DNA of 47,584 bases from Frankia sp. AiPa1. GTDB lineage: Bacteria > Actinomycetota > Actinomycetes > Frankiales > Frankiaceae. The stretch lies in assembly GCF_023243075.1 (NCBI RefSeq), contig NZ_JALKFZ020000172.1, forward strand, positions 1 through 47,584, given 5' to 3'. A program made the translations under genes and the position numbers. Positions within the stretch are counted from its first letter, which is position 1. Every line of letters starts with the position of its first letter. The notes under the pieces were generated by a model that made no database searches, had not been told where the DNA came from, and saw only the letters and a list, made by a program, of their open reading frames with translations. Below, one piece after another: positions 24,918-32,118 of this stretch.

Positions 24918-25391
24918 GGTTTCTCTCGCGGATCATGATGGTCCATCACAGCAGACCGGCCGGTTTTCGTCCGATTCTCGCCCAGTCCCCCTCGCTGCCG
25001 TGCGTGGCGACGGATCGGCCCTGGAAAACCTCCGTGTCGCTTCTACAGGGTTACGAAGGGGCAAATCGGACGCATGGCCCGGTAGAAGCGACATCCCCGC
25101 GCACCAGCAGCGCCACCGCTCCCGAAAACCATCACGGACAGTGAGATTCGCCGGGTGAACCCGGCCGCGAGCCGGAGATCCACGAGAAGGATCCTGGCAA
25201 CGCCCCTTGCCTGGGTCACCGTGGCACAAGCCGTTCGGATGAACAGATGTGGCCATGCGAACGCGGCTGTCAGTACTGTCCCCCATCCGTCGGTCCCACG
25301 GCTCGTGATAAACGTTAGCGGTGGAATTTCGTGATCGCCGCGCGCCCGCCTGCGTCCGCGTGCTGGCTGCGCGCGTGGACGCTCGAGAAGG
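24918..25391. other. Intergenic region upstream of the ParA operon, with stem-loop element B
   Basis: No gene is supported in these 474 bp. It holds stem-loop element B (25035-25093) and presumably the promoter of the ParA/SAP/PIN operon. No clear -35/-10 pair is evident. Confidence 0.4.
25035..25093 (+). repeat. Stem-loop element B with conserved loop GGGGCAAATCGGAC
   Basis: Perfect 11-bp arms TGTCGCTTCTA (25035-25045) and TAGAAGCGACA (25083-25093) enclose a 37-nt loop containing GGGGCAAATCGGAC at 25058-25071, identical to the loop of element A at 8551-8564. A CTACA-GG run also precedes the loop in both. The outer stems differ in sequence but both pair. Confidence 0.55.
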
Positions 25392-26351
25392 GTGGCGACG
25401 CATCGTGGAAAGGGGGGCACAATCAAGATCGTTTCGGTGGTCAACTACAAGGGTGGTGTTGGGAAGACCACCCTTACCGCCAACATCGGCGCGGAGATGG
25501 CACGGCGCGGTAACCGCGTTCTGCTGGTCGATCTCGACCCGCAGGCAAGCCTGACCCTGTCGTTCTACCACCCGGAGCAGTGGCGCGAGTACCTCCAGCC
25601 CTACCGTACGATCAAGCACTGGTTTGAAGGATGGAGTCCCGAGGGGCACGCGCGGGATCCGCGCGAGCTGGTGGACACCCCGGCCAAAGCCAAGTTCTAT
25701 GTCGGTGGTCGTGGCCAGCTGGATGTCATCGCCTCCGATCTCACCCTCAGTGATGTGGAAGAGGATCTCGTGGTCGCGGCCGCCCGCCACGGTGCCGCCC
25801 GTGAGCGGCATGACCACCTGCGTGTTTTCGGGCGCCTGCGGGATGCTTTCCGGGGGCTGCCACCGGATGCCTATGAGCTGGTGCTCATCGACTGTCCGCC
25901 AAGCTTCGGCATGCTCACGCGATCGGCGCTGGTGGCCAGTGACTTCGTGCTGATACCGGCCCGGCCGGATGAGCTCTCCACGGTGGCGATCGAACACTTC
26001 ATGGATCGTTTCCATAGATTCCGGATCGCCTATGACGATGCCGCGTCGAAAATCGGTTCGCTCGATCCCGAGGACCGGGTCTCCGCGCGTATCCTCGGGA
26101 TCGTCTTCACGATGGTCCGTTTTCATGGAAGTGTGCCGATCCTGGTCGAGCAGAACTTCATCAACCTGCCGCGGGCCGGCATTCCCGTGTTCGAAACCGT
26201 GGTCCGGGAGAGTCACAGCCTTTATGCGGACGCCGCAGGGCAGAACATTCCTATGGTGCTGTCCGAACAGGCTCCGGACAAGAACGTCGCCGAGATGCGC
26301 ACCCTCGTGACCCAGTTCGTCCATCGGATCGGAGAAGTCGACCATGCCTGA
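25392..26351 (+). CDS. ParA/MinD-type P-loop ATPase
   Basis: This 319-residue ParA-family ATPase has the deviant Walker A KGGVGKTT (residues 20-27), the 'VLLVDLDPQASLT' switch segment and 'YELVLIDCPPSFG' Walker B. The C-terminal part ('ARILGIVFTMVRFHG', 'GIPVFETVVRESHSL') is family-like. Such ATPases dimerise on ATP to partition plasmids or position protein cargo. There is no parB or centromere-like repeat next to it. Instead it heads a tight operon with a SAP-like small protein and a PIN nuclease, overlapping the next gene by 8 nt. GTG at 25392 is used; the core family start would fall about 10 residues later, with no start codon there. Confidence 0.85.
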   Translation: MATHRGKGGTIKIVSVVNYKGGVGKTTLTANIGAEMARRGNRVLLVDLDPQASLTLSFYHPEQWREYLQPYRTIKHWFEGWSPEGHARDPRELVDTPAKAKFYVGGRGQLDVIASDLTLSDVEEDLVVAAARHGAARERHDHLRVFGRLRDAFRGLPPDAYELVLIDCPPSFGMLTRSALVASDFVLIPARPDELSTVAIEHFMDRFHRFRIAYDDAASKIGSLDPEDRVSARILGIVFTMVRFHGSVPILVEQNFINLPRAGIPVFETVVRESHSLYADAAGQNIPMVLSEQAPDKNVAEMRTLVTQFVHRIGEVDHA

Positions 26352-26844
26352 GTCCGCCGCCGACCTCGCGGCGTTGGTCCTGCACCATGTCGCCCGCCTG
26401 GTGGCGGAGCTGACGCCCACGCAGGTACGCGACCTGACGGCCGGCCGTGCCCGCCTGACTGTCGTCGAGGCGTTGGCGACGAACGTCCTGCCGGCACCAG
26501 CCGCCGGCAAACGGCCTCAGACCCCTGCGACCGGCTCTGCGACCGGCCCTGTGACGGGCTCGGCGACCGGCTCTGCGACTGGCCCTGCGACCGGCTCTGC
26601 GAGCGGCGATCGGCTGGACCCAGGCCAGGTCAGAGCCGCTCTGCTGGCGCGGCCGAGCCGGGAGGACGCGGCCGGATACGCCGCGGGACTCGGGACCGTG
26701 CCCGAGTTGCGGGCACTTGCCGCCGGTCTCGGTGTCCGCATCCCGGCGAAAGCACGGAAGGACGACATCGCCCGTAGCATCGTCGATGCCACTCTCGGCG
26801 CGCGGCTGACGTCGCAGGCCATGCGGGACGGCGGCACGAGATGA
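26344..26844 (+). CDS. Small protein with C-terminal SAP/Rho_N-like motif, ParA-operon middle gene
   Basis: This 166-residue protein has no clear full-length family. Residues 1-52 are helical. Residues about 57-90 are a tetrapeptide repeat (ATGS, ATGP, VTGS, ASGD) from a 12-nt tandem unit. Residues about 113-155 read 'GTVPELRALAAGLGVRIP' then 'KARKDDIARSIVDATL', the helix-turn-helix pattern of SAP/Rho_N nucleic-acid-binding domains. This suggests a DNA- or RNA-binding adaptor between the ParA ATPase and the PIN nuclease. Its start overlaps the ParA stop, and its stop overlaps the next start (ATGA), so the three genes are coupled. Confidence 0.7.
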   Translation: MPESAADLAALVLHHVARLVAELTPTQVRDLTAGRARLTVVEALATNVLPAPAAGKRPQTPATGSATGPVTGSATGSATGPATGSASGDRLDPGQVRAALLARPSREDAAGYAAGLGTVPELRALAAGLGVRIPAKARKDDIARSIVDATLGARLTSQAMRDGGTR

Positions 26845-28148
26845 TTCCCGCGGCGGAGCGAACTGCGCCTACTGGGACGCAGACCGCCACGGGATGCGGT
26901 CTCTTCGACGGTTTCGAGGCCTATCGAACACCGTCCCATGACGATTTTCGCGCGCTGTTCACCGATGGTCTCGTGGTGCCGGACACCAATGTCCTGCTCA
27001 ATCTTTACCGGTACAGTTCCGAAGGTCGTGACAGTCTGCTTGCGGTATTGGCGAATCTCGGTGACCGGTTGTGGGTGCCGCACCAGGTGAAGGCCGAGTT
27101 CTGGGCGGCGAGGGACGGTGTGCTGCGGGATCCGCGCGGTACTCTGGCCCTCACCGCGGATCTGGACAAGCTGCGGGTACGCGCCGCGCAGCTTCTCCAG
27201 GAATGGGCCCGGGGGCGATCCATCTCGGTCCACGACGCAGCGGAGCTCCGGGCGGACATGGACGCCGGTTTCGACGCCGTTGCCGAACGGGTCGCGGCGT
27301 TCGATGACGCTGACGGAGCCCAGTACCTGGAGGACTCCTCAAACGATCCGGTCGTGCGGGGCCTCGCCGGTGTCCTCGCGGGCAGGGTCGGCGCACCACC
27401 AGCGCAGGACGTGCTCGCCAAGCGCGTCGCGCGGGGGCACGAGCGGATCAGGGAGGATATTCCACCCGGGTACCGCGACAAGGGAAAACCCGGGGATGCG
27501 CCGGTCGGGGACTACCTCATCTGGTGTGAAATCCTGGACGAGGCCGGGAGGCGCGACTGCGACGCGCTCTTCGTCACCGGCGACGTCAAAGAGGACTGGT
27601 GGCGCAGGGTCAGGGAGGCGCCGCACGGCCCCCGGCCCGAGCTTGTCCGGGAGATGGCGCTGGCCACTGGGCGTTTCCTGTTCATGGTGCAACCCGATGG
27701 CCTGCTCGAACGAGCGCGCGGCCTGCTTGGCGTCACTATCTCTGCCGCATCCCTGGAAAACGTCGAAAATGTCCAGCGCACCCAGCAGGTCAGCGGCGAA
27801 TGGGCGGCGGAGGCGGTCGCTGCGGTCCTGGACCGGCTCCTCGAGGAGGCGCCTGTTCAGGCCGCGGTTGTGCGGCGGGCAGCCGAACTGGGGGGCTTCA
27901 TAAGCCGGGATGAGGTTTACCAGATTGGCGGCTATGACCAGCGGCGCAGCCTGCGTGGCTTCACCAGGCCGGTGCGGCGAATCGTGGCCGCCTTCCAGGA
28001 CCGCGGCCTCATTCCCGTCGGGATCGACGATCTGCTGGAGACGAGCTACGACGACGAGACGGTGGGCCTCGCGACCGGCTTCACCGTTCCGCGGGCCGTG
28101 CTCCCGCTCGTGCTCGAGTGGGTAGGCGTCGGAGACCCCCCCGACTGA
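26841..28148 (+). CDS. PIN-like domain nuclease (PIN_8/DUF4935 type) with C-terminal winged-helix-like region
   Basis: This is a 435-residue protein. The N-terminal PIN-like domain carries acidic residues in family order: D48 in 'VVPDTNVLLNLY', E86 in 'VPHQVKAEFW', D224 in 'GDYLIWCEIL' and D248/D252 in 'LFVTGDVKEDW'. PIN_8 proteins are predicted metal-dependent RNases/DNases. Residues about 310-435 form a second domain ('ISRDEVYQIGGYDQRRSLRGF') that looks helical and winged-helix-like. The gene ends the ParA/SAP-like/PIN operon, translationally coupled through ATGA. The context points to an ATPase-regulated nuclease effector, possibly in defence or element maintenance; this is inference. Confidence 0.8.
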   Translation: MIPAAERTAPTGTQTATGCGLFDGFEAYRTPSHDDFRALFTDGLVVPDTNVLLNLYRYSSEGRDSLLAVLANLGDRLWVPHQVKAEFWAARDGVLRDPRGTLALTADLDKLRVRAAQLLQEWARGRSISVHDAAELRADMDAGFDAVAERVAAFDDADGAQYLEDSSNDPVVRGLAGVLAGRVGAPPAQDVLAKRVARGHERIREDIPPGYRDKGKPGDAPVGDYLIWCEILDEAGRRDCDALFVTGDVKEDWWRRVREAPHGPRPELVREMALATGRFLFMVQPDGLLERARGLLGVTISAASLENVENVQRTQQVSGEWAAEAVAAVLDRLLEEAPVQAAVVRRAAELGGFISRDEVYQIGGYDQRRSLRGFTRPVRRIVAAFQDRGLIPVGIDDLLETSYDDETVGLATGFTVPRAVLPLVLEWVGVGDPPD

Positions 28149-28288
28149 CCTGGATCAGGACGACGGCCCGACGGCGAAACGGATAAATCGTCGCATAGTT
28201 CCCCGCGCTTCCTCGGATATCCGACAACGGCCCCACAATGAGGGATCCGCCCGCGGGTAGGGGAATGTGCGCAGGGTGCACTTTCCTC

Positions 28289-28294
28289 TACTAT
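28289..28294 (+). promoter_or_regulatory. Likely -10 element (TACTAT) of a leaderless GH16 transcript
   Basis: TACTAT at 28289-28294 ends 6 nt before the chosen ATG at 28301, the spacing expected if transcription starts at the A of ATG. No ribosome binding site is seen. No clear -35 box is visible. Confidence 0.4.
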
Positions 28295-28300
28295 GTGTGC

Positions 28301-29800
28301 ATGGCAAGACGGGTTGGTCGTCCGATGCTCCTCACGGTGGTTGCCGGGCTCACGCTGGCCTTCGGGTTGGCCCCGGCCGCCGTCGCCGCGCCGGACGGCG
28401 GGTCGTCCCCTTCCCCGACGCCGAGCCAGCCGTCGGTGACCCAGCCGCCGACACCGCCGACACCGGCGGCCCAGCCGTCCGTGACGCAGACGTCGGCCGG
28501 AGTTGTCGCCGGGGTCTCTGCGGCGGCGACCGGGTCGGCGGCCCGGCTCGTGCTGGCGGTGTTCGAGCAGGACATCGTGCTGGTCGGGGCGCACGGCTTC
28601 CCGGCGGGCGCGTCGGTGTCACTGTCCGCGACGACCGGCGACCTGCAGGGGACGACAACGACCAAGGCCGACGCGGACGGGCGCCTGATCGTGGGGTTCC
28701 TCGTCCCGGCCGGCTACAACGGCACGGTCAGCGTCACCGCCACCGCGGGCACGACGACCGCGACGGGCAGCCTCGCCGTGACCGTCGCGGCGGATGCCCC
28801 GCACGCCACCGCGTCCTCGGCGGCGTGGGCCCCGGGCGTCGGCGCGACGCCGTCCGCCGCGGGCTCGACCCCGACGCCGTCGCCGTCTGTGTCGTCCGCC
28901 CCGTCGCCGTCCGCCCCGGCCGCGTCGCCCTCGGCCTCGCCCGCCCTGACCCCGGCCTCGTCCGCCTCGTCGGCGAAGGCCGCTACCTCGGGCGGAGCGA
29001 CCCAGCCGACCGGGCCGACGAGCCCGGCCGGCTGGAAGCTCAGCTTCGGTGACGACTTCGACGGCCCCACGCTGGACCAGACCAAGTGGTCGCTGTGCAA
29101 CCCGAGCTTCAGCACGCTGTGCAAGCCCTACAACAACGAGAAGGAGATCTTCAACACCGCGGCGACGGGTAACGCCAACGTCAGCGTCGCGAACGGGGCC
29201 CTGCACCTGACCGCCACCCGCGACGCCGACGGGCAGATCCGGTCCGGCATGGTGAGCTCCGGGCCGTGGCCGGCCAGCTTCGGTCCCGCCCCGGCCGGCT
29301 ACAAGCCGTTCTCCTACACCTACGGCTACTACGAGAGTCGAGTGCGCATTCCCCGTGGCAACGGTTTCTGGCCGTCGGTGTGGGAGCTGCCGGTGTCTTC
29401 GGCCGGCGGCGGCAAGGGCTGGCCTGACACCGGGGAGATGGACGTCTTCGAGATACCGGGCAACACGCCCACCGAATACCACTTCACGGCGCACTGGGGT
29501 GGCATCGGGGTCTGCGGCCACCCCTGCTCGCCGCAGCAGACGACCATCCCCGACGCATCCGCGAACTGGCACGTGTTCGGGTTGGACTGGGAGCCAGACG
29601 GCCTGACCTGGTATCTCGACGGAGCGAAGGTGGGCCGCACGGTCAACGACGCGGGCGCGGTGAAGAACGCGCCGTTCTATCTGCTCGCCAACCTCAGCGT
29701 CGGCGGGGACTGGGCGCCGCTGGGCAAGGGTGTGGATGCGAGCACCCCGTTCCCGTCGAGCCTGGACATCGACTGGCTGCGCGTCTACCAGCACAACTGA
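28301..29800 (+). CDS. Secreted glycoside hydrolase family 16 beta-glucanase-like protein
   Basis: This 499-residue exported enzyme has a signal peptide (MARRVGRP, then 'LLTVVAGLTLAFGLAPA', cleavage about 'AVAA'). An Ig-like/beta-sandwich region follows (about 85-165), then a Pro/Ser/Ala linker (about 170-240), then a GH16 domain (about 245-499). The catalytic ExDxxE signature is EMDVFE with nucleophile E379, D381 and acid/base E384. GH16 enzymes cleave beta-1,3/1,4-glucans or related galactans. The C-terminus ends within the fold ('IDWLRVYQHN'). ATG at 28301 was chosen for the signal peptide and leaderless promoter; the frame is open to 28238. Confidence 0.88.
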   Translation: MARRVGRPMLLTVVAGLTLAFGLAPAAVAAPDGGSSPSPTPSQPSVTQPPTPPTPAAQPSVTQTSAGVVAGVSAAATGSAARLVLAVFEQDIVLVGAHGFPAGASVSLSATTGDLQGTTTTKADADGRLIVGFLVPAGYNGTVSVTATAGTTTATGSLAVTVAADAPHATASSAAWAPGVGATPSAAGSTPTPSPSVSSAPSPSAPAASPSASPALTPASSASSAKAATSGGATQPTGPTSPAGWKLSFGDDFDGPTLDQTKWSLCNPSFSTLCKPYNNEKEIFNTAATGNANVSVANGALHLTATRDADGQIRSGMVSSGPWPASFGPAPAGYKPFSYTYGYYESRVRIPRGNGFWPSVWELPVSSAGGGKGWPDTGEMDVFEIPGNTPTEYHFTAHWGGIGVCGHPCSPQQTTIPDASANWHVFGLDWEPDGLTWYLDGAKVGRTVNDAGAVKNAPFYLLANLSVGGDWAPLGKGVDASTPFPSSLDIDWLRVYQHN

Positions 29801-30477
29801 TCTCGGCCGGCCCGCCCTGCGCCCGCCTGCCCGCGCGCGGCGGGGCGCACGGCGATGCTCACCCCGACGGCCGGTGCGACCGGCGCTGACGCCCGCGTCG
29901 ACGAGTCCGCGTCGACGGCCCGGCATGGACCGGCCCGGCATGGACCGGGCCCGCATGGATCAGCCCGCATGGACCATGCGGGCGCTGACCCGGGGGGTAT
30001 CAGACCGACTGCGTATTGCATTATCTGTGGTGTCGGGTGAACGTGGAGGGACGGTCGTCGGTCGACGGCGTGGGTCAGGGCGAGGGCGTCGGGGCAACGG
30101 CTCCAGATGCTCTGGGCGGGGGGGCGAGGTGCGGACGCGGCCGCGCGGCGGGGCGGATGGTTCCCGCGACCCCTGCCCCTGCGCCGCGGCCGGGTTCCTG
30201 CCTGGCCGTGGGCCGGTCGCGCACGGGCGTCCCCGGGCCCTCGACGCCGCGGACGCACCCGTCCCAGGCCGTCCCGTGTTCGCCGTTCACGGGTCCTGAC
30301 GAGATCATCGTGCCCGCCGTATCCGTCAGGCGAGCGATTTATTCGGCGACGGGTGGTTGTCCGCCATCGGGGGTAACCGCACGGTCCGGCCGCGGCGTTA
30401 CGCTGTGCACCAGATTCGGCGGTATGCGCGACTGGCGCCGTCCGCCGGTGGGCGTGGTGCGATCATTCGGGGGAGTC
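29801..30477. other. Intergenic region with 15-bp tandem repeats and a strong hairpin
   Basis: No gene is firmly supported in this 677-bp gap. It contains a four-unit CATGGA-type tandem repeat with a terminator-like hairpin (29915-29982), and then the upstream region of the VMAP gene. The VMAP frame stays open to 30016, but the upstream part is low-complexity and unlike the family. Confidence 0.45.
29915..29982. repeat. 15-bp tandem repeat ending in a perfect 9-bp hairpin
   Basis: Four units of about 15 bp (CCGGCCCGGCATGGA and close variants) occupy 29915-29973. The last unit forms one arm of a perfect inverted repeat, CCCGCATGG (29964-29972) and CCATGCGGG (29974-29982), with one base between. 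It lies about 165 bp after the GH16 stop and could act as a terminator. Confidence 0.55.
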
Positions 30478-32118
30478 GTGGCCCTGCGCGGTTCGTCGTC
30501 GTCGCGGCGCGGCGTGCTGCGCGCTGATCTGCTGCGCGGCTTCGTTGACATCCTCGACGGCGGCGCGGGCAACGATGGCGGCGCGAGCGGGATTTCGGGC
30601 CTGCTGGATCCGGCGCAGCGCACCCTGCTCATCGACCAGTTCGAGCGGCGTGCCGGCGTCCGGCTCTACGTGCCGCAGTTCGACGTTCCCCGGGACTGGT
30701 GCTTCCGGTTCGTGGCCGGCTGCATCGACGATCTCGACGGCGGCGCCCACATCCTGGTCGACGCGGTCGAGGACCTGCGCCCGCGTTCCGTCCTGGTGCG
30801 CCGCCTGCGGTGCCTGCTGGACGAGTGGGAGGCGGTGGAGGTCGCCGAGCAGGCCGGTGACCTGTGGGAGGCGCTGCGCGCCGAGCTGCGCGAGGTGCCC
30901 GCGCGGGCGGCGGCACGCGCCTTCCGGCATGCCTGCTACCCGGCCCAGCCGCCGGAGCACTGCCCGGACGCCTGGGCGCTGTTCCTGTGGGCGGCCGGCC
31001 GGGTGCCTCAGGGCAGCACCCTCGCCCCGCACGCCGTGTTCCTGCTGCGTTGCGCCGAGCTGCTGACGCCCCCGACGCGGGTCCGGGTCGAGACGTGGCT
31101 GGGAGCGCGGGCCCATCGCGATCGCCTCACCCCGCAGCTCAACCGCGCCCGCCTCGCCGCCGGTGCGCCCGCGGTGGGCGGCGGGCGGCGTGCCTGCGCG
31201 CTCTGCCTGCAGTTCGAGCCCCTGGGGCGGTCCGACCTGTACTGGGTGGCCTGGTGGCTGCACTGGTCGGGTGAGCTGGCGCCACATCGCGGGCCCCAGC
31301 GTCCGGCGAGGCTGGCGGACTTCGAGGACATCACCGCGTCGGTCGTCGACAAGGCCGAGGAGATCCTCGCCGACGAGGTTCCGCCCGGGCAGCTCGTCGA
31401 CCTGACCGTGGAGCTCGTCCTGCCGACCGAACACCTCGCCCTGCCCGTGACCGGCTGGAGCCGCCCGGTCGGCGGTGCCCGTCGGCTCCTGTTGCGGGAC
31501 CACGCGCTGGTCGTGCGCAGCTACGACCGTGCCCACTGGCCCGAGGCGACCCGGTTTCGCTGGTCGCAGCGCTGGAGCGCGCTCGCCGACGCCGAACGGG
31601 GCGCGGTGTGGGCGGTGGACGTCGCCCAGATCGGCGCCTATGGGCTCGATGTGGACCAGCGGATCGCCGCGGTCACGCTCAGCGGGCCGCCCGCGCCGGA
31701 CACGGTTGCCCACCGCCAGCTCGCCGGAGCGCTGCAGGCGGGGCTCGGGGTTGCCGCGTGGCAGCATCCCGACCCCGACCGGCCGGACAGCGACGTACCT
31801 CTGCTGGAGTTGCTCACCGACGGCGACCCCCTGGGCCTGCCGCAGCGTTTCCGGTCCGAGAACCTGGCCCGTCTGGAGCCGCTCGGCGATCTTGGTGTGC
31901 TCGATGATCCCGCCCGGGCCCGCGACACGGCGTCCCGGCGGGCGGCCACCCTGCTGTGGGATGACCCGCACCGGATCGCGGGACGGGCATCCGTGCCGAT
32001 GCGGGAGCAGCCGGCCGGTTCGGCCACGGCGGCCCCCTCGGTGCGGGCCCCCGCGCCGGCCGTCACCGCCCCCGCCCCCGCGCCACCGGTCGAGCCCGGC
32101 TCCTGGGAGTTCGCATGA
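30478..32118 (+). CDS. VMAP-C domain protein with N-terminal effector-associated domain
   Basis: This protein of about 546 residues starts with an effector-associated-domain-like module (about 10-115: 'LRGFVDILD', 'RTLLIDQF', 'WCFRFVAGCIDDLDGGAHIL'). The C-terminal half (about 280-540) matches the VMAP-C domain of vWA-MoxR-associated proteins: 'KAEEILADEVPPGQLVDLTVELVLP', split over two strands, then 'LRDHALVVRSYDRA' and 'RFRWSQRW'. VMAP proteins are central adaptors in predicted NTP-dependent conflict systems. GTG at 30478 was chosen as closest to the domain; ATG at 30424 is the alternative. The last about 40 residues are Ala/Pro-rich. Its stop overlaps the start of the STAND/TPR gene (ATGA), so the two act as one unit. 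Confidence 0.78.
   Translation: MALRGSSSSRRGVLRADLLRGFVDILDGGAGNDGGASGISGLLDPAQRTLLIDQFERRAGVRLYVPQFDVPRDWCFRFVAGCIDDLDGGAHILVDAVEDLRPRSVLVRRLRCLLDEWEAVEVAEQAGDLWEALRAELREVPARAAARAFRHACYPAQPPEHCPDAWALFLWAAGRVPQGSTLAPHAVFLLRCAELLTPPTRVRVETWLGARAHRDRLTPQLNRARLAAGAPAVGGGRRACALCLQFEPLGRSDLYWVAWWLHWSGELAPHRGPQRPARLADFEDITASVVDKAEEILADEVPPGQLVDLTVELVLPTEHLALPVTGWSRPVGGARRLLLRDHALVVRSYDRAHWPEATRFRWSQRWSALADAERGAVWAVDVAQIGAYGLDVDQRIAAVTLSGPPAPDTVAHRQLAGALQAGLGVAAWQHPDPDRPDSDVPLLELLTDGDPLGLPQRFRSENLARLEPLGDLGVLDDPARARDTASRRAATLLWDDPHRIAGRASVPMREQPAGSATAAPSVRAPAPAVTAPAPAPPVEPGSWEFA

Noticed and set aside
25392..26351. Plasmid or chromosome parAB partition locus
   Set aside because: No ParB protein or parS-like repeat is present; the neighbours are a SAP-like protein and a PIN nuclease.
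29855..30040. A short plus-strand frame in the CATGGA repeat region
   Set aside because: Its ARHGP-like repeats come from the DNA repeat itself, and there is no ribosome binding site or homology.
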